A DNA stretch of 64,000 nt from Macrophomina tecta (lineage: Eukaryota; Ascomycota; Dothideomycetes; Botryosphaeriales; Botryosphaeriaceae), in the NCBI GenBank assembly GCA_024180945.1, contig JAKSGN010000006.1, forward strand, positions 2,666,001 to 2,730,000, in the 5' to 3' direction. This document shows positions 53,401 through 64,000 of this stretch, in pieces (the stretch's first letter is position 1; each line of letters opens with the position of its first letter). The translations under genes were made by a program, and so were the position numbers. The notes under the pieces are model-generated. The model made no database searches, was not told the DNA's origin, and saw nothing but the letters and a program-made list of their open reading frames with translations.

Positions 53401-56400
53401 TCCGGCACTTTAGAAGACCCTGAGCCAACCTTCTGGAGCACAAGCGCCGTTTTGTGTAAGCTCCGTTGAAATCAGTGTCAGCAGGAGGCCGAAGCGGCTT
53501 GTGTCTTCGCGGACATTTGCATGAACAGTTGTGAAGTCGACTTGAGAGGCTGAGACAGATGTGCTGAAGATAGATGACGAGTGTCAGGCATCTCTGTATT
53601 GTCTAGATTGCCGGAAGTAATGCCGTGAGACAGCAGATGAGGTACCGGCAGCTTTCGCCAGTCAGTTGTGGTGGCGAACATCACCCAGAGACTAGACTTT
53701 GCTCAATCGGGTAGTTGCTTCAGATGAAATATTTGATAAGCCATGTTGAAGTCTTCCCAGAGCATCCAGGATCGGAATGGTCCGGGGTGAGAGATCTCAA
53801 CAGCATTATCTAATGGAGGGGCATGAGGGATGATTGAATGAATCAGTGGACGTCATTGACAGCTGAAGCAAATCGAGTAAAAGCAAGGCGGCTCAATTTA
53901 TTAGAGCTCGTAACACATTGTTGTTGTCGGCTGGGAAAAGTAATTTGTCATGAGCCTGGGGCCCAGATCGGCTCGGACTGTTCCAGCTGGCTTGAGTTGT
54001 GGATACTGTCCGAGGCACCAAATTGGTGATGGCCGAGTGAAGGCAGGCTGATCTGGTAATGGCAGGATCGCCATTGAAAGACCGAGACAAAAGTGGATCA
54101 CGAAGGGCGGCACACAAAAGCAGTCTAAACTCAGCCATGACGAGCATGGTCTGCTTGCAAAAATAAAGCAAAAAGCTAAAAAAGCCTCGGGGTGGTGCGC
54201 CATGACGTGCCCTTCCGATGGTGAGCGCCACGCGTGCTGAGATGGCTGTTTCGAGAAGTTCGAGAAGCCACACAGCAGCCTTATGACAATTTGTCCGCCG
54301 CATCTGGATAGTGTCAGCTGCCAGAATCTTGGCTCAGTCTCCACTTGCGGGGAGGCAGAATTCCGAAAGCTTGGTGGAAAAGACGTTGTCACTGTTGGAC
54401 AACTGCAGCCTGAGCGCCGTTTCTGTATCACGGGATGAATCCACGGGGGTCGGAAGCTGTGACTGAGGGCGATTACAATTTTTTTTTTTTTTTTCAGGGG
54501 CCAGATGGACGCTACGCAGGCGATTAGCGAGGAGTCAGTCTTAGATTGCTCCAGGGTCGGGGAACGTGGAAAGCCAGGGATCGAAGAGGGCGCGCACACG
54601 AGGCGTCTCCATTCGGCCTGGCACATGGCGCATTGTTCAAGCGCCTTCGCGTGCAGTGAGGCTGCTCACACTCTGGCGCGTGAGCTCGCGTGCCCAGGGA
54701 CATTGCTTCCAGATTGGGAAGACAGCACAGCGGTGGATGGCTGGGACGGGGCTGTGGCCGTGGGTGGTCTCGTCTCGGAGCTCGGGGACCATCGCGGCTC
54801 CAGAAGCGGATTGATGGAGACGGCGAAAGGTGTCGAGGAGGCTGCATGGGAGTGGAGAGTGCAGATGCATGTAATGGCAGGGCGACAGCCAACGTGCGAG
54901 CAGCAGGCGCCCTGGGCTGCTGTGTACGGGATCGGACGAGCTACCGCAGCGATGGATTGCCACGCGAGATTCGCCATGAGGCCGGGATGTTGACCGGTGG
55001 ACCAGGTATCCGGGACAGAATGGGCCGGAAATGGCGGTGTACATTGTCTGCTGCTGCAAAGGGCGTAGGAGGAGCGGGCGTGGGCGCTGGTGTAACGGGT
55101 CGAGGTTGTTGAGGGAGAAAGCGACGCATCACATCGGGGCAGGAGTGACGTCCGGCCGCGGGGAGTGAGGGCTGACAACGTGGCTGTCCAGGATGGAGAC
55201 TGAGGTGCAGCGAGCAGGCAGCGGCGGTTTCACCAGCAACGCTCTGCAGTGAGAAGTGACTGCTCGACAGGGCCCTATGGCCGCGAGATCAGCCGATTGG
55301 GGAGGGCGAGAGGAGCGCAGCAGCGTCTCAGGGAGGCCCGGATTTCGCGGGAGGGCGGTGGTACAGGGCACGCTTCGTGATGCCACACTTTGTTTGCGGA
55401 AGAATGGGCGTCATCTTACTGGTGCCACTGGAGAGGAATGCGGCAGGCGCGGCCGGATTGAGGGCTCGACGTTGCGGCCGTCGCTGGAAGGAGGCCGGCG
55501 GCGAGTGCAGGCGGCTGCGGTGGCGGCGTCCAGAAAATTGCGGATGGTGATGTGATGTGCGTGCCGCGCGTGGATCGAAGCCGGCAGGGCCGTCCTTGCA
55601 GCAGCGCGGCAGGCACTGCCCGAGGCCCGCGCGGCGCGGCAGCGGCAGCGGCAGCCCCCGCCGCCCATCGCATGCCCAGCGCCTCCACTCCACTCGCTCG
55701 CTCGCCCGCCCGTTTTCTCCACCACGGCCCGCTCGCTCGCCCGGCTGATCCCTGCCGCTTCGACCGATCGCCGTGTCCATCGCCTGCCAGCAGCCCCCTT
55801 CCACCACGCCGCTCTGCCGCCCTCTGCGTCTGCTGCCCCGTCGCCCGCCGCCCGTCGCCCGCCGCCCGTCGCCCGCCGCCCGCCGCCCGCCGCCTCGCCC
55901 GTCAGCCCGGCGTCTGGTCGCCGATCTGCCCGCCGCAGCTTGGCCGGCGGGAGACGCATGTGCTGCGAGCGAGACCGGGCGAGCCGCTGTCGGATCTGCC
56001 GCCGGGATGGTGACGGGCATTTTGTTGCGCTGGGTAGGGGTGGGCTTGTTTGCAGTGAGGTGCAGAGGCGTCATGTAGCACGAGAAAGTGAACCCTGGAC
56101 GGGCGTTTCCAGAGCGCAGACATGGCTTGTGGCCGAGCAGCGCCTCCTATCATTGTCAAGCATGCAGCTCTGTCGTCGAGGCCCCCAGGCCCAGCGTGCA
56201 TTCCGGACACGAACTTATCACTCATCGTCATGTGTGTGCGTCTAGCCGTTTCCAGGACCATGCCAGCCCAATCCCAAAGTTATATATCACCTCCTCTACC
56301 TCGCCTCTAACCCCAGCTCCCACTCCTCCTCTCCCTCAAATCCGCCCTCAATTCCTCTTCCCACACCCGCCTCCTCCTCCTTCTTCTTCTTCTTCTTCTT

Positions 56401-56490
56401 CTCCCACCGACACCACCTGCGCTGCGAAGCGTGCCCTTCTCCTCTCCCATACCAGCCATCCTGCCAGAGCAGCCTACACTCAACGCTGCC
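50495..56490. other. 6-kb gene-poor region
   Basis: No gene is supported over 6 kb. Frames are short, overlap on both strands and carry no recognisable domain or splice pattern. 55.4-56.0 kb is very GC-rich with a 14-bp minisatellite (55841..55882). The far right end is the promoter of the pathogen-related gene, with CT-rich DNA at 56320..56410. A decayed repeat is possible but I could not identify one. Confidence 0.45.
55841..55882. repeat. GC-rich minisatellite, 14-bp unit x3
   Basis: Three perfect copies of TCGCCCGCCGCCCG, followed by shorter CCGCCCG units to about 55893. It lies in gene-poor DNA. Confidence 0.85.
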
Positions 56491-58626
56491 ATGGCCGCTC
56501 CCGACCTTCAGCCTCCGCCCGCTGAGCCCGAGGCCGCTGCCCTTCCGGACTACCTCACTGACCCCAATGCAGTCCTGAAGGACGATGGCGTCAAGTGGAG
56601 GTACGGCCGCCCTCCGGACTACTCCAAGACCCGCAAGGTCTACGCCGAAAGTAAGTGCCGCCCTGCCTCTCGCAACCCGGGTGGGAGCACATGTCATCAT
56701 CTCCTCGGGTTCAGATCACCGCCCTCCTTGCATTCCGGGAACCACCGATCGGTCCCCTTTCTGCTTGGCCACGTGGGAGCCTCGTGTCCTTTGTGTTTTT
56801 CGCCTCCTGCACCCTGCACGTTAGGGGAGCTGCATTGCATCGCATGTACTCTCCGCTGCATAACACTCTCTCTCCCACGCGTCACTCTCCCTTCCCCTCC
56901 ATTTCTGCTTGCTCCAAGACACCTCCCGTCCCACCTTTTCTCCGATCCCCTTCCCTTGGTCTTGTGTCACTTCACACCGGTGCCCCTCCTTGCTTACCTT
57001 CCAAGCTTGCATGCATGACAACCCCTTGTCAAGTGAATCAGGACTGACTGAGTACATCAGCCAAGCAGATGAACCATGAAGCTGGTAGCTTGATCCAGCT
57101 GGTCGAGAACCTGGTCAAGAACTGGGAGATCGAGGCCTCCTTCAAGCCCCGCCTTGAGGACTGGAGGACCGTGGATGCTGCCAATTACACATTCGCCATC
57201 AATGGTAACCCTCCTCAGACCGCCGAGCACATGCTCAAGGTCGGCACCTACAACGCCATCATCGCGCCCAACGAGTACTACAGCCCAGAGAACTCCGACT
57301 TTGCCTCCAGCCACAAGACCTTCAAGCGCATGATGCCCACTTTCGCCTGGGAGGTGCTCGAAGTCTACTCCGGTCCGCCTCACGTGTCTTTCCGCTGGCG
57401 CCACTGGGGCACTATGAAGAACGACTACGTCGGCTTCAATGAGTAAGTCCTAATTCCTAGTCATGTATGGATTTGTCAACTTACACTGCAGTAGTAAGGG
57501 GGAAAAGGTCACTGCCAAGGCTCACGGTGGCTCGATTGACATTCAGGGCGTCACCGTTGCCACGGTTGACGACAAGGTTAGGCTTCGTCGCGTCGAGACT
57601 TGGTTTGACCCCATGGAGATGTTTCGCCAGATCGCGCCCCAGGGTATCGTCAACAAGGAGCCGGTAGCGAGGCGGGTTAGCCCGACTCCTCTTGTTAAGA
57701 GGAGCGCAACGCCTGAGAAGTCAGCTCAGCCTGCCGAGTCTGCCCCTGTTCTTCGGCCTGTCACCTACAAGTCGACGGAAGGCGACGCTGCTCAGCCTCC
57801 CAAGACCGAAGGTGTTGCCCAGACTGATGAGCGCAAGACCGAAGTGGCGCCCGTGATCCAAGACTTTGAACCTAAAATTCTGGATCAGCAATCTCTTCCC
57901 GACCGTCCTGCCGATCTTCCGCGCGTTTCACTCAATTCAAAGGACATCACAAGCGAAGAGACCAATGAGCCTCTATCCGAGTCAAAGGTGGAACGCAAGT
58001 CTGAGCTTATCGTGCAAACACTACAATGTCCTTTCGCGCGCAAGTTGGGGCAACCTGTCGAAGTCCCTTTGACAGATGTCACTGAGTCAGTACACCCGGG
58101 ACAGCATGGTCAAAGTGAGGAGCAACGACAGCAGTCTTCGTTGCCCGCATACGCGCCCATGCAACCTGCAGAGTCTGAGCGTGACCATTTCCATGACTTT
58201 GAGCAATGGCACGAGGCCTCCGACGTCATCGACACCGCTCTCGGTTGTGAGCCTGAGAAATTCCACGACGCCATCGAACTGGACCATGAAATCTCCACAA
58301 CAAGTTCTGAAACGGGTAGCTGGACTGCCGTAACCCCTCCTGCCTCCGACCCACCCACACCTCGCAGGAGTACGTACTCTTCCAGCATTACAAGCGCCTC
58401 TGAGCAAGGTCAGGCCAGCAACGAGGCTTCGCCCACTGAGGCTTTCTTCCAACAGTGTCCTGCAGACAAGCTCCACCCACACCCCAAGGACATGGAGAAA
58501 GCCGTTAGCCCACAACCGGGCGAGGGTGTTGCTGCTGCTCCTGACAGCGAGGAGTCGAGGTTGACCCACCTGGAGATGAGCAAGATGACACCGTTGGAGT
58601 GTCCTTTTCTCATGAACAGGGAGTAG
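56491..58626 (+). CDS. pathogen-related (SnoaL/NTF2-like) protein with long disordered C-terminus
   Basis: Three exons: 56491..56650, 57061..57442 and 57492..58626, giving 558 aa. Intron 1 is 410 nt, the longest in the window; intron 2 is 49 nt. Residues about 19-230 match the plant/fungal pathogen-related protein family: LPDYLTDPNAVLKDDGVKWRY, PPDYSKTRKVYAETKQMNH, GSLIQLVENLVKNWEIEAS, GPPHVSFRWRHWG, then HGGSIDIQGVTVATVDDKVR and VETWFDPMEMF. The fold is SnoaL/NTF2-like, often a small-ligand-binding or cyclase-like cup. After about residue 235 the protein is disordered (Pro/Ser/Glu/Thr-rich) for 320 aa, which I do not know from the usual 230-270-aa members. Two PLECPFL/LQCPFARK-like motifs recur in the tail. 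Function unknown. Confidence 0.83.
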
Positions 58627-60143
58627 TTTCCTACGACTTTATGTCCCAGTTATCATTGGCCACAAGATCTCATATACCACTTTACTATAAGCCCTCGTTT
58701 TATTTTCATATTCGGCGGTTACCTCGCTCTTATTTCTTTTTTCTCTGTTTCCATGGGGTGGATTTTTTTTTTTTTTTTTTGTTAATGGGTTTGTGCATGA
58801 GGCAATTTTTCGTATCATTTATGCTGTCTTTTGAGCAGGCCCCAAGATTCGGCAGCGGGCGGAAGGCATGGGAAGCCTTGTGGTGTACGATGTTACAGAG
58901 TGGCTGTTTTCGGGCTCAAACAACTGCACAGAGATTCGAGTGGCTTATACTATAGACTCTCAAATTGGACGCATGTTTCTTCACAGTCAGATTGCCATGC
59001 TTGCATGTGCTGCTCACTCGGGAAAGTGGTCAGTCATCAGAGCCACGTGTAATTACCCCGGGGACAGCACATTTACCTGGATCAAGCGACCGTTTTGGTG
59101 ATGAGGTGGCTTGATGCGAGTCTTGGTTAACAAAGACGTCCACGTAATTTAAACACTGCAGCCACATAAGATTTGTGCTTCATGACCAGAGATAAGGCGC
59201 CCGTAGTCTTGTCATTGTTTGTCGTAAGTGAACGCCGAGACAAAATTCCGCTCCTGCCCTGAATCGTAAGTGCTCGCATTCCCGGAACAGTCCTTGCATG
59301 GAACGGCCGGTACGCGTGGAGGATAACATTTGTTGCAACGAATACCGTATAACGACTAGTATTCTTGGCCATGTGCTCGGGAAATCCGAGTACTTTGATA
59401 GTGAACGCACGAGCTCCTTCGCAAGACATGCGCTGAGTGCAGCCACGCAAGGGAGGGTATTACGGAAGGGCCACGATGTCACGACCTCACTACCAAAGGA
59501 TGGGCATGTCTCTGATTCACACCTTCGTACCAAACTTGGATGCGCATATTGCATGCCTTATCCAATCACTATTCCTTTGGCTCATCAAGCCCTGCCGCTC
59601 AGAGACAATGCCGTCTCTTCAAAAGGTGACAATACAGCTTATTTACTGCAGTACCACCAGAAGAGGCAGTTTCTCAAACGCTCGAGTCCATACTGTGCAT
59701 GATCACACAAAGAACCGGTCTTGAAGTCCACCATAGCTGCCGGGCTGCCCACTTTTCTGTTTGCCTGTCCAACCCTGCCTGTCTCGAATTTATCTGACAC
59801 AGACAACAACTCATCATGCATAGAGAAAGTGGCAGCAGCAGTACCCGCCACCAACAACACTGACATCTTGACCGGTACTAGCCGGCACCTGCGACAAAAG
59901 TCTACAGCTAACACAAACTTTGGGCGGCCCACCACAAACATGCGGCCTTACACAAGGCTCACCTTCGATCGAGCCCTCCTCGGCACCCCTTCCCCCCTAC
60001 ACTCCCGCTTCTACCACTCTTTCGTCCGCCCAGCCTCGACTCCAACAGACTAACATGCGAGGCACACACCTCACGTTACCTCGACTACCGTTCCCTCGTT
60101 CCCCATAGCCACTCTTCCTCCCCCATCCGCCCCATCACGGCCA
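58627..60143. other. intergenic region
   Basis: 1.5 kb between convergent genes. It has T-rich 3' UTR sequence at 58764..58783 and only short frames. Nothing supported. Confidence 0.5.
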
Positions 60144-61169
60144 TCACCGTCCCACATCCCACAGCTCCTCCGCATTCGCTCTAAACAGCCTCTCCACCCT
60201 CCTCGCATCCCCCTCACACCACTCCACACACTTCTCCACAAATGGCTCCACATCCACACCCTCGAACCGCGTGTGCGGCCAATCCGTCGCGAAGACGCAC
60301 CTGCGCCCATCCCGTACACGCAACAGCTCCCTCGCCATCGCCCCCACCCACGGCATTCTCCCATCACCGCCCTCAATCCGATACGCCCCGCTGACCTTCA
60401 CCCACGTGCTGCCCTCGTCCAGCAACCGCACCAGGCTCGCGAACCCCGGCAGCGCATACGCATCCGGAGCCGGCGCGCCCTCCGGCACGCGGCCGCCCTG
60501 GGGCAACTCCGGGTGCCCGAAGTGGTCGACGCACAGCTTCACGCGGACGCCTTCGGCGCGGAGCTGCGCCATCGCGGCCTCGAGCAGCGGCACGTCGTGC
60601 AGCGCCAGGTACACCTGCAGCACCCACGTCCCGAGCGGCGCGATGGCGGCGGCGTGCGCGCGCAGCTCGGCGGCGAGCGCGGCGGCGTCGCCGTCGAGGG
60701 TGCGGCCGACGCTCTTGAGGTTGAGGCGCACGCCGCGCACGCCGAGGGCGTGCCAGGCGCGGAGGGTGGCGAGAGCAGGGGGGTTGAGGGGGTCGATGCC
60801 GACGACGGCGCGGCCGCGGGAGGGGCCGAGTTGGCGCAGCGCGTCGAGGAGGCAGGCGTTGTCGGCGGCGTAGATGGAGGGCTGGACGAGGACGAGGTTG
60901 CGGATCGTGTAGGTGGCTTCGAAAGCGAGGGCAGAGGCGAGGGTGTGCGTGGCTGGGACGTAGGCGGCCGTGGGGGAGAGCGGGTAGGTTGGGTCGGTGA
61001 CGTGCATGTGGCTGTCCCAGGAGTCGGGCGGGATGAGGGCGGAGACTTTGCGGGGCGGGAGTGAGGTGACTTTGTTGGTCATGGTGCGGATGGGTTGGTA
61101 GGCGGGTGATTTAATGATGATGCTGGGGGATTTGTGGCAGAGGCAGGGGCGGAGAAAGATGCGAGACAT
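60144..61169 (-). CDS. TIM-barrel amidohydrolase (amidohydrolase-2 family)
   Basis: Single exon, 341 aa from the first ATG (61169) or 312 aa from ATG 61082. The extra 29 residues (MSRIFLRPCLCHKSPSIIIK..) are basic without acidic residues and could be a mitochondrial presequence or just 5' UTR. The core begins DSWDSHMHVTDP (metal HxH), continues VVGIDPLNPPALATL, GVRGVRLNLKS, VKLCVDHFGHPE, and ends with FATDWPHTRFEG (metal Asp). This matches the amidohydrolase-2 group that includes 2-pyrone-4,6-dicarboxylate lactonase and other lactone or decarboxylase enzymes. Substrate unknown. The coding region is strongly GC-rich. Confidence 0.87.
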   Translation of the reverse strand: MSRIFLRPCLCHKSPSIIIKSPAYQPIRTMTNKVTSLPPRKVSALIPPDSWDSHMHVTDPTYPLSPTAAYVPATHTLASALAFEATYTIRNLVLVQPSIYAADNACLLDALRQLGPSRGRAVVGIDPLNPPALATLRAWHALGVRGVRLNLKSVGRTLDGDAAALAAELRAHAAAIAPLGTWVLQVYLALHDVPLLEAAMAQLRAEGVRVKLCVDHFGHPELPQGGRVPEGAPAPDAYALPGFASLVRLLDEGSTWVKVSGAYRIEGGDGRMPWVGAMARELLRVRDGRRCVFATDWPHTRFEGVDVEPFVEKCVEWCEGDARRVERLFRANAEELWDVGR

Positions 61170-64000
61170 GTAGATGTGTAGGGGTCACTCGAATAGGGGG
61201 GGTCTTGTACAAAAGCTGCATTGAAATCGTGGACATTTGAGATTGCTTATGGTGTTTATGTTGGAGTCGTCTCCGACACCGGGTGTTGGGATTGTTAGCA
61301 AGTTCATTTGCAGAGTTCTGATTGCTCAACCTCCCCCGGATTGCCCAAATTAGGTTAGCCGACTGGATCCTTTGCGGGGACTGGTCCGGTTTCGCGGGGC
61401 AGTTTCGTCCCAGTTGCCGACATGAGCGCGGCCCTATGACCAACATGCCGAAGAACCAGTGTCTAAGGTCTCTTGTCCGACCGCGGAGTATAATCTAACC
61501 ATGATTTCGTTGTTGTTTCAATGCCGCTCGCGAACCGAGCGTGGGTCTTCACCTATTTGTCTCTCCAATCTCGGCACTAACCCATATAGGACTAGCTCTC
61601 TATTTTGCACTTCGTCACGGGAATGCGCCTCTCCACCTTCACCGGTCCCCGTCTACCTGCATAATCTGCCGCATAGAAACTAGACATCTGCGTGCATGGG
61701 ACGACATGTGGGGGTTCCGAGAATCGCCGTTAGCCGCAGCTGGTACGAGGCTTGCCTGAGATTGGATACCAAAATCTGACATCTAAAGCCTCACCGAGCC
61801 ATGTGTGCGGTAGGGCGCTACATCTTCCTGGGCGTAGCTACCTTACCGGTCACTAGAACCCCATCTAGAAGAGTGGCTACCGGTGAGCGGAGAGAGAGAG
61901 AGAGAGAGAGGAAAAGGGAAGAGGGGCTCTTCAAGTCCTGGGCCTTAGGTGATGGTCATGCGTTGCGGTATTTTCCAGAGAAACGAGACGCATACTATGA
62001 GAATTATATCATGCGCCCTGAAAAATTCACTGGCTTCCCCCAAGCAGTTTTTGAGAGTGGCAAAGCAAAACCAAAGGACTTACCTGTGCCTCGAGATTCC
62101 ATTACGTATGTTGTGGCTCTCAACAGCATGCCATGCCGGTTGTAGCATCCATCTGTGTAGCCTTTCGTAGTTGATCAGCCCAATCGAAAGGATCTCATGT
62201 TAACTTTATCGGACAAGAAGGGGTGATGCGAATTCGCTGAAAGCGCCGAAAGCAATGCTCCCCTGGTCTTGTGCCAATGTAATGCTGCCGGTAATTATGG
62301 ACAGCGAAGCCAATAAACTCAATTCATTCCAGAAGAGAAATACAGCATGAAAAGCGAATACTGATAGGACTATTCGTAAATTCAAGGAAAATATCATAGT
62401 ACGATTCAGAGACTGCGGTCTGAATTTAGACGCTGAGATATTCTGTTGCTCCCAACCCTTCTCTTAACGCTCCCATGTGCATACATAGGAAGGTTACTCA
62501 GGAGCCGTAGAAGAGCCGCTCAAGACGAAAAATATTTGCGCAAATCGGCGACTTCGATAGGTAGAAAGGGCACCACGATACACAGTACTGTCTTGAGCAG
62601 CTTTGTCGAGGGCGGAAGGAAAAAACACATAGGAACGCGATACTTTAGTGGGAACACTCCTTCAGATACCGTCAAAACAACAATGTGACAGTAAAAAAAG
62701 CTGTGGAATTGCAAAGAGATGCCCTGGAAATTCTCTCAGGTGTAGGTCTGAGTCTCCCATGAGATGGCCATGGAGAAAAATGCTGTCCAAGCTTACCTTG
62801 CGTGCGAAGAATTCATAGTGTAGCAGATGACCTTGCGCGCGCAAAAATAGTTGAACGTTTGTGAGTTGTTAATAAGATTGCTGGAAACAACATTAGAGCG
62901 AATCAGCAGGCGTTCGAAAGGAGTGAGAGGTTACGCGGCAGTTGGTGCAGCCACCAATTATGCTTCTGACGCGCGGTTTCAGGGCTCAGATTCTGCGAAA
63001 CGCGCGACTAAGGCGAGCAGACAAAAGCCACACAGATTTACCGCGCCGGATCTGCGCCGAACCTGCATGTCACATTGTCAGCTATGAGGCCGGTGAGATG
63101 ACGAAAAAGCTCTTGAGATGGGAGGCCGTTATTGGCTGCCTGTTTGCGTGAATGTACATCCAAGCGTTGTAGCTGCCCCTCAAATGACTACACGTCTCGA
63201 CTGAATTTCAAAAAGATTTCATCAGAGGCGTGCACATCTCTCTCTCCTCTGTTTCACCCACGTCATTCAACTTGTCACAAGTGCCCAGCGGTGTTAGAGA
63301 ATGTGGCCCAATGATAGCCGGCAGTCTGGCGGCATGAGACCTGGGCCCGCTCAATAACGCCCTACATTATCAGCGTGTCGACGGCTTCGGAAAATGGAGT
63401 GATGAGCGGCCGCGTCCGCATCCGCCCTGACGGGGGCCAAGACATTCGGCGACATCGTCTTGTTTGCCTTCTCCGGGCCGGTTTCCCCCACGGGCACGCG
63501 GGCCCAGTATTTTCCAGAAGCTACCTGTCCGTTCGAGAAGACTGGGCGCTGGAGTGCCACGATAATGGTGAGCAGCAGGACCCGCGGGTGATGACTGCCG
63601 CCTGGCTGGCCTTAGGCGAGCGTTCGTTCTTGACCCTTCGGAGCGGATGCCTGCATGCAACAGAGAGGGGAGAAGCAGGATCGCGATGGGCGCTCCGCAG
63701 CGAAGCGGAGCGCCATTCCGCCGGCGCCCACTCTCGCACGTCAGCGGAGGCAAGCAAGCGAAGCACAGTCAGCGCAGGCGAGAAGCACAACAACGGCGGC
63801 CAGTGCATCGGCGGTAGGCTGATGTGGGGTCTGCTATTCCATCGTGACCAGGGACTCGTACCTCCCCGTGTTCCGGGGCCCAAGTCACGGGGCGACAAAG
63901 CTGGACTCTTGACCGCTTTCGCAGCATCACCGCATTTTGGTAGAGTAACCCGACCGGATGGGGGCTCCGCGTGGCCGGCGTCGTGGGCCAGCGATCTCCA
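61170..64000. other. intergenic region to window end
   Basis: 2.8 kb with no supported gene. It has an (AG)10 tract at 61891..61910. A 114-codon plus-strand frame (61801..62145) includes YFPEKRDAYYENYIMRPEKF, protein-like but unrecognised. A perfect 10-bp inverted repeat lies at 63689..63714. Confidence 0.45.
63689..63714. repeat. 26-bp hairpin-forming inverted repeat
   Basis: GGCGCTCCGC, loop AGCGAA, GCGGAGCGCC: a perfect 10-bp stem with a 6-base loop in intergenic DNA. It could be chance in GC-rich sequence or part of a structured RNA. Confidence 0.7.

Noticed and set aside
60273..61064. 263-aa plus-strand frame opposite the amidohydrolase
   Set aside because: Strongly biased shadow frame (Arg/Gly/Glu/Val) of a gene with clear metal-binding motifs.
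1..64000. CRISPR arrays, rRNA genes, biosynthetic gene cluster
   Set aside because: No spaced direct repeats, no rRNA sequence, and no PKS, NRPS, terpene or DMATS gene were seen.

Overview
The window is nuclear DNA of a filamentous ascomycete (Pezizomycotina). The evidence is short spliceosomal introns (about 47-180 nt, one of 410 nt) with GTRNGT donors and CTNAC-type branch sites, long GC-mixed intergenic stretches, and typical fungal gene families: methylcitrate-cycle enzymes, an Elf1/New1 ABC-F ATPase, an RGS membrane protein, a SesB/NACHT NLR-like gene and a chromodomain Ty3/Gypsy element. The class (possibly Dothideomycetes) is only a guess.

Layout. 1-2.9 kb: 5' end of a 2-methylcitrate synthase (minus) divergent from a 2-methylisocitrate lyase (plus), both with mitochondrial presequences, sharing one promoter. 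4.55-12.39 kb: a complete Ty3/Gypsy chromovirus with two 442-bp LTRs that read as identical, TTCGC target duplications, gag, a -1 frameshift site with stem-loop, PR-RT-RNaseH-IN-chromodomain, a one-base frameshift in pol, and a spliced antisense gene (11.05-11.85 kb) encoding a Zn2Cys6-like plus coiled-coil protein. 12.57-12.92 kb: a small secreted protein with 8 cysteines (candidate effector), 180 bp from the element. 14.2-17.6 kb: Elf1/New1-type ABC-F ATPase. 19.4-20.7 kb: EamA/DMT transporter. 23.1-24.7 kb: RGS-domain membrane protein. 25.6-26.5 kb: short-chain dehydrogenase, tail-to-tail with a three-exon gene for an 83-aa hydrophilic protein. 27.7-28.5 kb: BTB/POZ protein. 30.3-34.2 kb: decayed SesB-lipase/NACHT NLR-like gene with three frameshifts and a stop. 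34.5-35.8 kb: AIF/FSP1-type FAD oxidoreductase, divergent from a 6-phosphogluconate-dehydrogenase-like protein (37.0-38.3 kb). 39.7-41.0 kb: Cys-rich single-pass membrane protein. 41.8-43.2 kb: guanine deaminase. 44.4-46.3 kb: MFS sugar porter. 49.4-50.5 kb: PIP-kinase-like protein. 56.5-58.6 kb: pathogen-related (SnoaL-like) domain with a long disordered tail. 60.1-61.2 kb: TIM-barrel amidohydrolase.

The genes are mostly unrelated housekeeping or accessory genes rather than one pathway; the mcsA/mclA pair (propionyl-CoA detoxification) is the only clear functional pair. No secondary-metabolite cluster, CRISPR array, rRNA or convincing tRNA was seen. The most unusual biology is in the retroelement: an antisense, intron-containing DNA-binding-like gene, a self-priming-type PBS and a textbook A AAA AAC frameshift signal.

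Exon limits were worked out by eye from reading frames and splice consensus. All such models are predictions; no similarity search was run, and family assignments rest on recognised motifs and remembered family sequences.
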